Part shown: piece after piece, positions 41,940 to 50,122 of the stretch | How the letters are laid out: every line of letters starts with the position of its first letter | Numbering within the stretch: position 1 is the first letter of the stretch | Origin: Azohydromonas sediminis | GTDB lineage: Bacteria > Pseudomonadota > Gammaproteobacteria > Burkholderiales > Burkholderiaceae_C | Reading direction: 5' to 3' | Assembly (NCBI RefSeq): GCF_003574675.1 | Contig: NZ_QOAZ01000006.1 | Span: forward strand, 1-64,000 | Length of the DNA stretch: 64,000 nt | Position numbers and translations under genes: made by a program | Notes under the pieces: generated by a model | The model's database searches: none | What the model saw: the letters and a program-made list of their open reading frames with translations, nothing else | Told to the model about the DNA's origin: nothing

Positions 41940-42386
41940 ATGCAAGACGGCGGGGCGTCCCCGCAGGTTCCGGTGCGCGGTCCGGTGCCGCGTCCGTGGT
42001 GGCAGCGCGTGCTGTGGCTGGCCGCCGGCACGCTGGCAATGGCCGCCGGCATCGTCGGCATCTTCGTGCCGCTGCTGCCGACGACGCCGCTGGTGATCCT
42101 CGCGGCGTGGTGCTTCTCGCGCGGCTGCCTGCGCTGCGAGCGCTGGCTGCTCGCGCACCCGCGCCTGGGCCCGATGGTGCGCGACTGGCGCCGCGACCGC
42201 GTGATCCCGCGCCGCGCCAAGTGGCTGGCCTACGCGATGATGACGGTGGGCAGCCTGTGGGGCTGGTTCGCGATGCCGCCGGCGATCCGCTGGATCCCCG
42301 CCGTCAGCTGCGCGGCGGTGGCGTGGTGGATGTCGCGCCAGCCGAGCGTGGCGCCAGCGCATCCGCGCGAGCCGGCGGCGCGCTGA
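41940..42386 (+). CDS. DUF454 (YbaN-like) inner-membrane protein
   Basis: A 148-residue membrane protein with the DUF454 pattern: LWLAAGTLAMAAGIVGIFVPLLPTTPLVILAAWCFSRGC (about 26-64), HPRLGPMVRDWRRDRVIPRRAKWLA and a final hydrophobic stretch. The function of the family is not established. Its TGA stop abuts the stop of the convergent panE-like gene with no gap (TGATCA at 42384-42389). Confidence 0.88.
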   Translation: MQDGGASPQVPVRGPVPRPWWQRVLWLAAGTLAMAAGIVGIFVPLLPTTPLVILAAWCFSRGCLRCERWLLAHPRLGPMVRDWRRDRVIPRRAKWLAYAMMTVGSLWGWFAMPPAIRWIPAVSCAAVAWWMSRQPSVAPAHPREPAAR

Positions 42387-43397
42387 TCAGGCCAGCGGCT
42401 GGATCTGCAGCCTGCCGTGCTGCGCCTGCAGCGTGCGCTGCAGCAGCTGGACCGCGGCGTAGATGGCCTCGATCGTCGGCGTCGGCACACCGGTGATGCG
42501 GCCGAGCTCGACGACGGCGCCGACCAGTGCTTCGAGTTCGAGCGCGCGGCCGGCCTCGACGTCCTGCAGCATCGAGGTCTTGTGCGCGCCGACCGCCTCG
42601 GCACCGGCGATGCGCTGCTCGAGCCCGATCTTGAAGCGCACGCCCAGCGCCTCGGCCACCGCCTGCGCCTCGGCCATCATGCGCGCGGCGAGCGCGCGCG
42701 TCGGCGGGAAGCGGCAGATGTCCTCGAGCATCGCGTGCGTCAGCGCCGAGATCGGGTTGAAGCTGAGGTTGCCCCACAGCTTGACCCAGATCTCGCCGCG
42801 GATGTCCTTGCTGACCGGCGCCTTGAAGCCGGCGCGGATCATCGCCTGCGACAGCGCCTCGATGCGCTCGCTGCGGCTGCCGTCGGGCTCGCCGAGCGTG
42901 AAGCGGTTGCCCTCGATGACCCTGACGACGCCGGGCTCGACGAGCTCGGCTGCCGGGTAGACGACGCTGCCGATGATGCGCTCGGGCTCGATGTGCGCGG
43001 CGATCGCGCCGCCGGGGTCGACGCTGTCGAGCCGGCGGCCCTCGTAGGGACCGGCGAGCTTGTGGAAGTACCACCACGGCACGCCGTTGATCATCGTGAC
43101 GACCATCGTCTGCGGGCCGAACAGCGCGCGCAGGTCGGGCAGCAGGTCGCGCACCTGATGCGCCTTGACGGTCAGCAGCACCGCGTCCTGCGGGTCGGCG
43201 TCGGCGTAGCGCTCGACGGCGCGCACGTCGCGCGCGTGCGCGAGGCTGCCGTCTTCGAGGATCAGGCGGAAGCCGTGGGCGTTGATCGCCTCGAGGTTCT
43301 TGCGCCGCGCGATGAACGTGACCTGCTCGCCCGCGAGCGCGAGCCTGGCGCCCAGGTAGCCGCCGATCGCGCCGGCGCCGACGACGGCGATCTTCAT
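42387..43397 (-). CDS. 2-dehydropantoate 2-reductase family protein (PanE/ApbA-like)
   Basis: The 336-residue NADPH-dependent reductase has the Rossmann start KIAVVGAGAIGGYLGARLALAG, VLLTVKAHQV, MINGVPWWYFH and a C-terminal domain with the conserved GEIWVKLWGNLSFNPISALT (catalytic Lys). It is the last gene of the tct operon, its start overlapping the tctA stop by 4 bases. In Burkholderiales PanE-like genes often accompany carboxylate transporters. It may reduce a 2-oxo acid rather than ketopantoate. Confidence 0.85.
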   Translation of the reverse strand: MKIAVVGAGAIGGYLGARLALAGEQVTFIARRKNLEAINAHGFRLILEDGSLAHARDVRAVERYADADPQDAVLLTVKAHQVRDLLPDLRALFGPQTMVVTMINGVPWWYFHKLAGPYEGRRLDSVDPGGAIAAHIEPERIIGSVVYPAAELVEPGVVRVIEGNRFTLGEPDGSRSERIEALSQAMIRAGFKAPVSKDIRGEIWVKLWGNLSFNPISALTHAMLEDICRFPPTRALAARMMAEAQAVAEALGVRFKIGLEQRIAGAEAVGAHKTSMLQDVEAGRALELEALVGAVVELGRITGVPTPTIEAIYAAVQLLQRTLQAQHGRLQIQPLA

Positions 43398-44917
43398 GGC
43401 GCGGCCCGCCCGTCGGCCAGCATCTCGCGCCGGCGCAGCGCCGACTTGGCGGCGCCGAACAGCGGCCACGCGAGCATCACGACCGCCAGCCCCGCGATGC
43501 TGCCCACCAGCGGGTTGCTCCAGAAGATCGCGAGCGACCCGTCGCTGAGCAGCATCGACTGGCGGAAGCTCGACTCGGCCATCTTGCCGAGCACGAGCGC
43601 GAGCACCAGCGGCGCCAGCGGGTACTTCAGTTTCTTGAACAGGTAGCCGAGCACGCCGAACACCAGCATCGCGTAGACGTCGAACATCGAATTGTTGACC
43701 GTGTAAGCGCCGATGGCGCAGATCACGATGATCACCGGGCCGATCACCGAGAACGGGATGCGCAGTATCGCCGCCCACCACGGCACCGTCGTCAGCACGA
43801 CGATCAGCCCGACGATGTTGCCGATGTACATGCTCGCGATCAGCCCCCAGACGAACTCCTTCTGCTCGACGAACAGCATCGGCCCGGGCTGCAGGCCCCA
43901 GATCAGCAGGCCGCCGAGCAGCACCGCCGCCGTCGGCGAGCCGGGGATGCCCAGCGTGAGCATCGGCAGCAGCGCCGAGGTGCCGGCCGCGTGCGCCGCC
44001 GTCTCGGGCGCGACGACGCCCTCGATGCGGCCCTTGCCGAACTGCTCGGGGTGCTTCGACATGCGCCGCGCGATGCCGTAGCTCATGAACGACGCCGGCG
44101 TCGCGCCGCCGGGCGTGACGCCCATCCAGCAGCCCACGAGCACGCTGCGCAGGAACAGCTTCCAGTGGCGCAGCAGCTCGCGCCAGGTCTGCCACACGAC
44201 CTGCAGCTTGATCTTCGCGCTCTTGCCCTTGAACGCGAGGCCTTCTTCCATCGTCAGCAGGATCTCGCCGATGCCGAACAGGCCGATCACCGCGATCAGG
44301 AAGTCGAAGCCCTTGAGCAGCTCCGGAAAACCGAACGTCAGCCGCAGGTTGCCGGTGACCGAGTCCATGCCCACCGACGCGAGCGCGAAGCCGAGCATCA
44401 TCGCGGCGATCGTCTTGGCCGGCGGCTCCTTGCTCAGCCCGACGAAGCTGCAGAACGTCAGCAGCTGCACCGCGAAGAACTCGGGCGGGCCGAACTTGAG
44501 CGCGAACTTCGCCACCAGCGGCGCGAGGAACGTGATCAGCAGCACCGCGAAGATCGCGCCGACGAAGCTCGACGTGAACGCCGCCGTCAGCGCCTGCGCG
44601 GCACGGCCCTGCTGCGCCATCGGATAGCCGTCGAAGGTCGTCGCCACGCTCCACGGCTCGCCCGGGATGTTGAACAGGATCGACGTGATCGCCCCGCCGA
44701 ACAGCGCACCCCAGTAGATGCAGCTGAGCATGATGATCGCCGACGTCGGGTTCATGCTGAAGGTCAGCGGCAGCAGGATCGCCACGCCGTTGGCGCCGCC
44801 GAGGCCGGGCAGCACGCCGATCAGCACGCCCAGCGTGATGCCAACGAGCATGAAGCCCAGGTTGGGCAGCGTCGCGGCGACGCCGAAGCCGTGCAGCAGG
44901 TTCTGGATCTCGTCCAC
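43394..44917 (-). CDS. tctA: Tripartite tricarboxylate transporter large membrane subunit
   Basis: A 507-residue membrane protein with about twelve hydrophobic segments. The TctA hallmark GVLIGVLPGLGGANGVAILLPLTF occurs near 31-54, with a second half-repeat GVTPGGATPASFMSYG and LTLGIPGSPTAAVLLGGLLIWGLQPGP. It forms the secondary transport channel with TctB, fed by the periplasmic TctC. It overlaps the following panE-like gene by 4 bases and starts 7 bases after tctB. Confidence 0.93.
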   Translation of the reverse strand: MDEIQNLLHGFGVAATLPNLGFMLVGITLGVLIGVLPGLGGANGVAILLPLTFSMNPTSAIIMLSCIYWGALFGGAITSILFNIPGEPWSVATTFDGYPMAQQGRAAQALTAAFTSSFVGAIFAVLLITFLAPLVAKFALKFGPPEFFAVQLLTFCSFVGLSKEPPAKTIAAMMLGFALASVGMDSVTGNLRLTFGFPELLKGFDFLIAVIGLFGIGEILLTMEEGLAFKGKSAKIKLQVVWQTWRELLRHWKLFLRSVLVGCWMGVTPGGATPASFMSYGIARRMSKHPEQFGKGRIEGVVAPETAAHAAGTSALLPMLTLGIPGSPTAAVLLGGLLIWGLQPGPMLFVEQKEFVWGLIASMYIGNIVGLIVVLTTVPWWAAILRIPFSVIGPVIIVICAIGAYTVNNSMFDVYAMLVFGVLGYLFKKLKYPLAPLVLALVLGKMAESSFRQSMLLSDGSLAIFWSNPLVGSIAGLAVVMLAWPLFGAAKSALRRREMLADGRAAP

Positions 44918-44924
44918 GGCAGCC

Positions 44925-45431
44925 TCAGAACCCGAGCAGCGCTTCGATCGGGCCCTTGGGCAGCGACACGAGGAACCAGCGCTCGAACACGAGGAAGAAC
45001 GCCAGCGGCACGCCCACCGCGACCGCCAGCGTCAGCGCGACGGCGTGACGGCCGTGGCGCCACATGAAGAAGCCGATCAGCAGCGTCGACGCGAGATAGA
45101 TGCCCAGCCACGGGATCAGCGCGACGTAGACCGCCATCGGCCACAGGATCGTCAGCACGCTGCGGATCTGCGCGCGCTCGGCGAAGACCTCGACGCGGCG
45201 CCAGCGCACGATCTGCACGCCGGCCGTCCACGCGCCGGCGCCGAACATCGCCAGCGCGATGTAGAAGGGGAAGTAGCCCGACTGCGGGCCGTCGTCGGCC
45301 CAGCCGGCGCCGATGCGCCGGCTGTCGAACATCACGACGGCCGCCACGGCCATGAAGCCGAGCGCGACGAGCAGTTCGGGCCAGCGCACGCCGACCGTGC
45401 CGCCGTCGGCGGCGTCGTTCGATTCACTCAT
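44925..45431 (-). CDS. tctB: Tripartite tricarboxylate transporter small membrane subunit
   Basis: A 168-residue protein with four predicted membrane segments, typical of TctB: ELLVALGFMAVAAVVMFDSRRIGAGWADDGPQSGYFPFYIALAMFGAGAW in the first half and a final GVPLAFFLVFERWFLVSLPKGP. The GPQSGYFPF stretch is common in the family. It lies between tctC and tctA. The ATG at 45429-45431 follows a short gap of 31 bases after tctC. Confidence 0.9.
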   Translation of the reverse strand: MSESNDAADGGTVGVRWPELLVALGFMAVAAVVMFDSRRIGAGWADDGPQSGYFPFYIALAMFGAGAWTAGVQIVRWRRVEVFAERAQIRSVLTILWPMAVYVALIPWLGIYLASTLLIGFFMWRHGRHAVALTLAVAVGVPLAFFLVFERWFLVSLPKGPIEALLGF

Positions 45432-45462
45432 GGGAGGTCCGGGGGAATCGTGCGGGCGAGCG

Positions 45463-46443
45463 TCAATTGGCCAGGAAGCCAGCTTCCTTCATCAGCACGC
45501 GGTGCTGCTGCTCGGTGCGCGCGAGCCAGTCGAAGTACGGCTGGCCGCTCATCGAGGTCTGGTTGAACGCGCCCTTGGCCATGAACTCCTTCCACTCCGG
45601 CAGCGCGCGGACCTTGTCGAACAGGTCGACGTAGAACTTGACCTGCTCGGGCGTCGCGCCCGGCGTCATGAAGATGCCGCGCAGCATCGTGTACTCGACC
45701 GGGATGCCGGCCGACGAGCACGTCGGCAGGTCACCCCAGGCCTGCGTGGCGGTGACCTTCTCCTTGTACGGCAGCGGCTTGCTGTCGAACACGCACAGCG
45801 CGCGCAGCTTGCCGGCGCGCCAGTGGCTCTCGGCCTCGATCGGGTTGTTGACGGTCGCGTCGACGTGCCTGCCCACCAGCTGCGTGGCCACCTGCCCGCC
45901 GCCCGGGTACGGGATGTAGCTCATCTTCTTGCCGGCGGCCTTCTCGAGCGCGACGGTGATGATCTGGTCTTCCTGCTTGCTGCCGGTGCCGGCCATCTTG
46001 AGGCTGCGGTCCGGGCCGGCCTTCAGCGCGTCGAAGAACTGCTTGGGCGTCTGGTACGGCGACTCGGCGTTGACCCACAGCACGAAGTTGTCGAGCGCGA
46101 GCATCGCCACCGGCGTCAGGTCGCGCCAGTTGAACGGCACCGCGGTGCCCAGCGGTGTCGTGAACAGGTTCGACAGCGTGATGATGATCTTGTGCGGGTT
46201 GCCCTTGTCGCCCTTGACGTCGAGGAAGCCCTCGGCGCCGGCGCCGCCGCCCTTGTTGACGACGACGATCGGCTGCTTCATCAGGTTGTGCTTGGCCACG
46301 ACGCCCTGGATGAAGCGCGCCATCTGGTCCGCGCCGCCGCCGGTGCCGGCGGGCACGACGAACTCGACGGGCTTCGACGGTTCCCACGCCAGCGCGCAGC
46401 CGGCGGCGAAGAAGGCGGTGGCAGCGACGAGCGAGCGGATCAT
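45463..46443 (-). CDS. tctC: Tripartite tricarboxylate transporter binding protein (Bug/TctC)
   Basis: The 326-residue precursor has a Sec signal (MIRSLVAATAFFAAGCALAW; the C could be a lipobox or simply near the cleavage site) and the Bug fold (KPVEFVVPAGTGGGADQMARFI, PIVVVNKGGGAGAEGFLDVKG). The family usually binds carboxylates. I chose ATG 46443 over an in-frame ATG 63 bases upstream because GGAGAG lies 6 bases before it and the signal peptide begins there; the longer form would read through a 20-bp palindrome. First gene of tctCBA-panE. Confidence 0.92.
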   Translation of the reverse strand: MIRSLVAATAFFAAGCALAWEPSKPVEFVVPAGTGGGADQMARFIQGVVAKHNLMKQPIVVVNKGGGAGAEGFLDVKGDKGNPHKIIITLSNLFTTPLGTAVPFNWRDLTPVAMLALDNFVLWVNAESPYQTPKQFFDALKAGPDRSLKMAGTGSKQEDQIITVALEKAAGKKMSYIPYPGGGQVATQLVGRHVDATVNNPIEAESHWRAGKLRALCVFDSKPLPYKEKVTATQAWGDLPTCSSAGIPVEYTMLRGIFMTPGATPEQVKFYVDLFDKVRALPEWKEFMAKGAFNQTSMSGQPYFDWLARTEQQHRVLMKEAGFLAN

Positions 46444-46458
46444 GGGCTCTCCACGAAG

Positions 46459-46478
46459 GTCGGAATCGGGATTCCGAC
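46459..46478. promoter_or_regulatory. 20-bp perfect inverted repeat upstream of tctC (operator candidate)
   Basis: GTCGGAATC-GG-GATTCCGAC has 9-bp perfect arms and a 2-base centre. It lies 16-35 bases before the tctC start. It overlaps the expected transcription start of the promoter candidate beside it, where a repressor would block initiation. No regulator gene with an obvious matching site is adjacent apart from the Crp/Fnr gene. Confidence 0.65.
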
Positions 46479-46506
46479 TGTAGAGACGCCCCCCGCTGGG
46501 CAACAA
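46477..46506 (-). promoter_or_regulatory. Candidate sigma-70 promoter of tctCBA-panE
   Basis: On the minus strand TTGTTG (46506-46501) and TACAGT (46482-46477) are separated by 18 bases. The match to -35 and -10 is moderate but stands out in this GC-rich DNA. The initiation point would fall within the adjacent palindrome. Confidence 0.4.
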
Positions 46507-46529
46507 CTTAGACTTTGTGGGCGCCGCCG

Positions 46530-46549
46530 CTAAGGGGCGCCTTAGTTTT
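46530..46549 (+). terminator. Stem-loop CTAAGG/CCTTAG with T-run on the plus strand
   Basis: CTAAGG (46530-46535), a GGCG loop and CCTTAG (46540-46545) are followed by TTTT (46546-46549). As a terminator it would act rightward, against the genes here, which are on the minus strand; in the other orientation it is preceded by A-run and could still fold after the acyl-CoA synthetase stop. The gap also has further CTTAG/CTAA motifs, so a protein site is possible. Confidence 0.4.
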
Positions 46550-46570
46550 ACGGGCTAACCCTTTCGGGGC

Positions 46571-48097
46571 TTACCCGGTGAGGCCGAGCTTGGCGGCCAG
46601 CCCGATGCGCTGCAGCTTGCCGGTGGCGCCCTTGGGGATCTCGTCCATGAACAGGATCTTCTTCGGCACCTTGAAGTCGGCCGCGCGCGCGGCGACGAAC
46701 TGCTGCAGCTCGCGCTCGGTGGCGGCCTGGCCCTCGCGCAGCACGACGACGGCGGCGACTTCCTCGCCGAGCTTGGCGTGCGGCATGCCGAACGTGACGA
46801 CCTGCGCGACCGCCGGGTGGTCCATCAGGATCTCGTCGACCTCGCGCGGGCTGACCTTCTCGCCGCCGCGGTTGATGATTTCCTTGAGCCGCCCGGTGAT
46901 GCTCAGGTACCCGTCGGCGTCCATCACGCCCTGGTCGCCGGTGCGGAACCACCCGTCGCGGAACGCCTCGGCGTTGGCCTTGGGGTTGTTCTCGTAGCCG
47001 GCGGTCACGTTCGGGCCGCGGATCACGATCTCGCCGGTGGCGCCGCGCGGCAGCAGCGTGCCGTCGTCGCCCATGATCGCAATCTCGGGGCCGGCGGCCA
47101 CCCCCACCGTGCCGGGCTTGCGCACGCCCGGCGGCAGCGGGTTGCTCGCCATCTGGTGCGTCGCCTCGGTCATGCCGTAAGCCTCGATCAGCGGGCAGCC
47201 GAAGGTCTGCTCGATCTCGGCGATGACCTGCGGCGGGATCGAGCTGGAGCTGCTGCGGATGAAGCGCAGCGGGTGGCGGGCGATCACGTCGCGGTTCTTG
47301 TCGGCGCGCGCGAGGATCGTCTGGTGCATCGTCGGCACCGCGGTGTACCAGGTGGGCCTGGCCTCGTCCATCCACGCGAAGAACTTCAGCGCGTTGAAGC
47401 CCGGCGTGCAGAACACCTGCGAGCCGGCCGACAGCGGCGCGAGCACGCCGGCGATCAGGCCGTGGATGTGGAACAGCGGCATGATGTTCAGCCCGCAATC
47501 GGCCGGCGTGAACTGCAGCGTGCGCGCGATGTGCTGCGCCGACGCGGCGAGGTTCTTCTGCGACAGCGGCACGATCTTCGGGCGCGACGTCGTGCCCGAC
47601 GTGTGCAGCAGCATCGACAGGTCATCGGCCTGGGCCGCGCCCGGCAGCGCGGCGGCGGCGCCGGCGTATGGCTCGCGCGGCTCGAGCGTGAAACGCCCGG
47701 CCGGCGCCCCATCGGCGACCACCAGGTCGATCACGCGCACGCCGTGCCGCGCGGCGACCTCGATCGCCGGCGATGGGCTGCCGCGCTCGACGATCAGCGC
47801 CTTGGCCCCGAGGTCCGACAGGTAGAAGTCGAACTCGTCGGCGCGGTACGCCGGGTTCAGCGGCGCGCTGGCCACCGCGCTGGCGCAGGCGACGAAGCAG
47901 GTCGCCATCTCGGGGCCGTTGGGCAGCACGATCGCGACGCGGTCGTTGCGGCCGAGGCCGAGCGCGTTCAGGCGCGCCGTCGTCTCGGCGACGAGCGCGC
48001 GCAGCCCGGCGAAGTTCAGCGGTGCGCGCCCGGGCGCCGAGATGGCGGTCGCGCCGTCGGCGCCTTGGGCCAGCAGGGGGTGCAAGGTGGTGTGCAT
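46571..48097 (-). CDS. Acyl-CoA synthetase, AAE3/Pcs60-like (possible oxalyl-CoA synthetase)
   Basis: The 508-residue AMP-forming ligase has the P-loop MLLHTSGTTSRPKIVPLSQKN, LNIMPLFHIHGLIAG, EAYGMTEATHQMASNPLPPG, WFRTGDQGVMDADGYLSITGRLKEIINRGGEKVSP and the catalytic Lys in PKGATGKLQRIGL. The SHQMASNPLPP-like sequence (here THQMASNPLPPG) is shared with plant AAE3 and yeast Pcs60, known as oxalyl-CoA synthetases. Oxalate would fit the glyoxylate genes and a carboxylate transporter downstream. Other short or aromatic acids cannot be ruled out. It is divergent from the Crp/Fnr gene. Confidence 0.85.
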   Translation of the reverse strand: MHTTLHPLLAQGADGATAISAPGRAPLNFAGLRALVAETTARLNALGLGRNDRVAIVLPNGPEMATCFVACASAVASAPLNPAYRADEFDFYLSDLGAKALIVERGSPSPAIEVAARHGVRVIDLVVADGAPAGRFTLEPREPYAGAAAALPGAAQADDLSMLLHTSGTTSRPKIVPLSQKNLAASAQHIARTLQFTPADCGLNIMPLFHIHGLIAGVLAPLSAGSQVFCTPGFNALKFFAWMDEARPTWYTAVPTMHQTILARADKNRDVIARHPLRFIRSSSSSIPPQVIAEIEQTFGCPLIEAYGMTEATHQMASNPLPPGVRKPGTVGVAAGPEIAIMGDDGTLLPRGATGEIVIRGPNVTAGYENNPKANAEAFRDGWFRTGDQGVMDADGYLSITGRLKEIINRGGEKVSPREVDEILMDHPAVAQVVTFGMPHAKLGEEVAAVVVLREGQAATERELQQFVAARAADFKVPKKILFMDEIPKGATGKLQRIGLAAKLGLTG

Positions 48098-48238
48098 GGA
48101 CGACGGGCGCGGCGCGCGGGTGCGAAAGAAGGCCCGCGTTATACCGCGATCGCCGGGCACCCCCGACGCCCCGCCACCGGCGGACAGCCGGGCGCCGCGC
48201 CATCGCGGCGGCCGCTGCGGGGGTGTCGGCGCATGGCG

Positions 48239-48252
48239 TTGATCTGGCGCAA
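48239..48252. promoter_or_regulatory. FNR/DNR-type box between the acyl-CoA synthetase and Crp/Fnr genes
   Basis: TTGAT-CTGG-CGCAA matches 8 of 10 consensus positions of TTGAT-N4-ATCAA. It lies in the 239-base divergent gap, 85 bases before the Crp/Fnr start and 142 bases before the ligase start. The rest of this GC-rich gap shows no other clear signal. Confidence 0.5.
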
Positions 48253-48336
48253 TCCAGCGCGGGCGGGGCCGCGCGACGATGCGGGCACTGACATGGCCAT
48301 CGGCCCGCCGCGGCCGCCACAAGGACAGACCACGCT

Positions 48337-49164
48337 ATGAGCACCGACACCGGCACCCTCTCCCCGGCGGCGTCTGCGCGCGGTGTGCCGCGTGCGGCGA
48401 CGCCGCCGCGGGCCCCGCTGGCCGCTGGGCCGGCGCTGCCGTATCCGGGCGGCGGCGAACGGGCGTCGCCGGCGCGGCGGCTCGCCCCGGCACTGGCCGC
48501 GCTCGGCGTCAGCGCCGCCGACGCGCAGGCGCTCGAGCGCGACGCGCGCACGCGGCTGGTCGCGCAGGGGCAACCCGTGTTCCAGCGCAGCGACGTCGCG
48601 CACACCGTCGTCGTGCTGCTGCAAGGCGATGTCGCGCTGGGCGTCGCGCTGGCCGACACGCAGTTCCGCCCCGAGCGGCTCGTGCACGCACCGGCCTGGC
48701 TTGATCTGGCGTCGGCCTGGCTCGACACCACCTTCCCGCTCGACGCGCGCGCACTGAGCCCGGTGGCGGTGGCCGAGTGGCCGCTCGACGTGCTGTCCCC
48801 GCTCGTCGAGCGCCGCCCGACGCTGGCACGCACGCTGATCGACGCGCTGGCCGCGCAGGTGCGCGCGCTGGCGCTGAACACCCACGAGCTGATGCACAAG
48901 GACGCGCCGGCGCGCCTGGCAGCGTGGCTGCACCAGCGCTGCGTACCGCGTCCGGGCGTGCCCGGCCAGGCGGTGGTGCAACTGCACGAGCGCAAACGCG
49001 ACATCGCGTCGCAGCTGGCGATCACGCCAGAGACGCTGTCGCGCCTGATGCGCAGCTTCATGCAGCAGGGTGTGCTCGAAGTCAGCGGCTACACGGTGCA
49101 CGTGCTCGACCCGGCGGCGCTGGCCGCGCTGGCCGACGGCCAGACGTCCCCCTGCGCCGGCTGA
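48337..49164 (+). CDS. Crp/Fnr-family regulator without Fe-S cysteines
   Basis: The 275-residue protein has a 60-residue Pro/Ala-rich N-terminus, a cyclic-nucleotide-binding-like beta barrel (RLVAQGQPVFQRSDVAHTVVVLLQGDVALG) and a C-terminal HTH_Crp (about 200-265: HERKRDIASQLAITPETLSRLMRSFMQQGVLEV). The recognition helix has the E-x2-SR form typical of FNR/DNR proteins that read TTGAT half-sites. It lacks the N-terminal cysteines of FNR, so it does not carry that 4Fe-4S cluster. The barrel is short and the cAMP-binding motif is not evident. Signal unknown. Confidence 0.86.
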   Translation: MSTDTGTLSPAASARGVPRAATPPRAPLAAGPALPYPGGGERASPARRLAPALAALGVSAADAQALERDARTRLVAQGQPVFQRSDVAHTVVVLLQGDVALGVALADTQFRPERLVHAPAWLDLASAWLDTTFPLDARALSPVAVAEWPLDVLSPLVERRPTLARTLIDALAAQVRALALNTHELMHKDAPARLAAWLHQRCVPRPGVPGQAVVQLHERKRDIASQLAITPETLSRLMRSFMQQGVLEVSGYTVHVLDPAALAALADGQTSPCAG

Positions 49165-49264
49165 GCACCGCCCTGCCCGCACAGCCATCGCGTCGCACGG
49201 TGCGCTGCGGCCGGCGGGGCGCCGTCGTCGTACGGCCCGGCGCCGGCACGCACGCCGGCCGCGT

Positions 49265-50104
49265 TCAGCGGCGGTTTTCGAGCAGCAGCAGCCCGGCCGC
49301 GGTGTTCGAGATCGGGATGTGGTAGTTGCGGTGCAGTTCGCTCACGCGCCCGGTCAGCGCGCCGCGCGCGGCCAGCCAGTTCAGCAGTTCGATGCCCTGC
49401 GTGCCGACCTCGCGCACCAGTTCCTTGTTCGAGTACTGCGTCGCCCACGTCGGGTCGGCGGTCAGGCTGTCCATGAACTTCAGGTCGAACGCCTTGTTGA
49501 TGTGGCCGGCGCGCTCGCCCTCGAGCTGGTGCGACAGCCCGCCGGTGCCGAGCACGAGCACGTTCGCGTCGCGCGGCCAGGCCTCGATCGCGCGGCCGAC
49601 GGTCTGCCCGAGCTTGAAGCAGCGCGCCGCCGACGGCAGAGGGAACAGCACCGTGTTGATGCACACCGGCACCACCGTCACCGGCCACCGCTGGTCGGGC
49701 CACAGCAGCGCCATCGGCAGCGTGAACGCGTGGTCGACGAGCATCTCCTGGCACACCACCGGGTCGAACTCGGCGGCCACGAGCGACTCGACGAGGTGCC
49801 ACGACAAGTCCTCGTCGCCGCCAAACGGCGGCACCTGCGGGATGCCCCAGCCCTCGTCGGCGTTGCGGTACTCGGGCGCGGCGCCGACCGCGAAGGTCGG
49901 CATCTTGTCGAGGAAGAAGTTCAGGCCGTGGTCGTTGTAGAACAGCACGACGACGTCGGGCCGGACTTCGCCGAGCCACTGGCGCACCGGGCCGAAGCCG
50001 TCGAAGAACGGCTTCCAGTACGGGTCCTGCTGCAGTTGCCGGGCGATCGCGCCGCCGATCGAGGGCACGTGCGAGGTCATGATGCTGCCGAGGATGCGGG
50101 CCAT
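49265..50104 (-). CDS. LigB-type extradiol dioxygenase, beta subunit (second copy)
   Basis: The 279-residue paralogue of LigB retains all active-site residues: His12 (TSHVPSIGG), His59 (YNDHG), His192 (GTGGLSHQLEGE) and the ligand Glu in GTQGIELL. Outside these motifs it diverges clearly from the ligB copy at 24 kb. It probably opens another catechol carboxylate such as gallate or a methoxylated relative; substrate is not predictable from sequence. It follows its small subunit by 18 bases. Confidence 0.9.
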   Translation of the reverse strand: MARILGSIMTSHVPSIGGAIARQLQQDPYWKPFFDGFGPVRQWLGEVRPDVVVLFYNDHGLNFFLDKMPTFAVGAAPEYRNADEGWGIPQVPPFGGDEDLSWHLVESLVAAEFDPVVCQEMLVDHAFTLPMALLWPDQRWPVTVVPVCINTVLFPLPSAARCFKLGQTVGRAIEAWPRDANVLVLGTGGLSHQLEGERAGHINKAFDLKFMDSLTADPTWATQYSNKELVREVGTQGIELLNWLAARGALTGRVSELHRNYHIPISNTAAGLLLLENRR

Positions 50105-50122
50105 CGTCGTCTCCTTCGGAGT

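Noticed and set aside
49242-49259. GCCGGC-ACGCAC-GCCGGC as a terminator between the Crp/Fnr gene and the second ligAB set
   Set aside because: The 6-bp arm GCCGGC is self-complementary and very common in this GC range, and no T-run follows.
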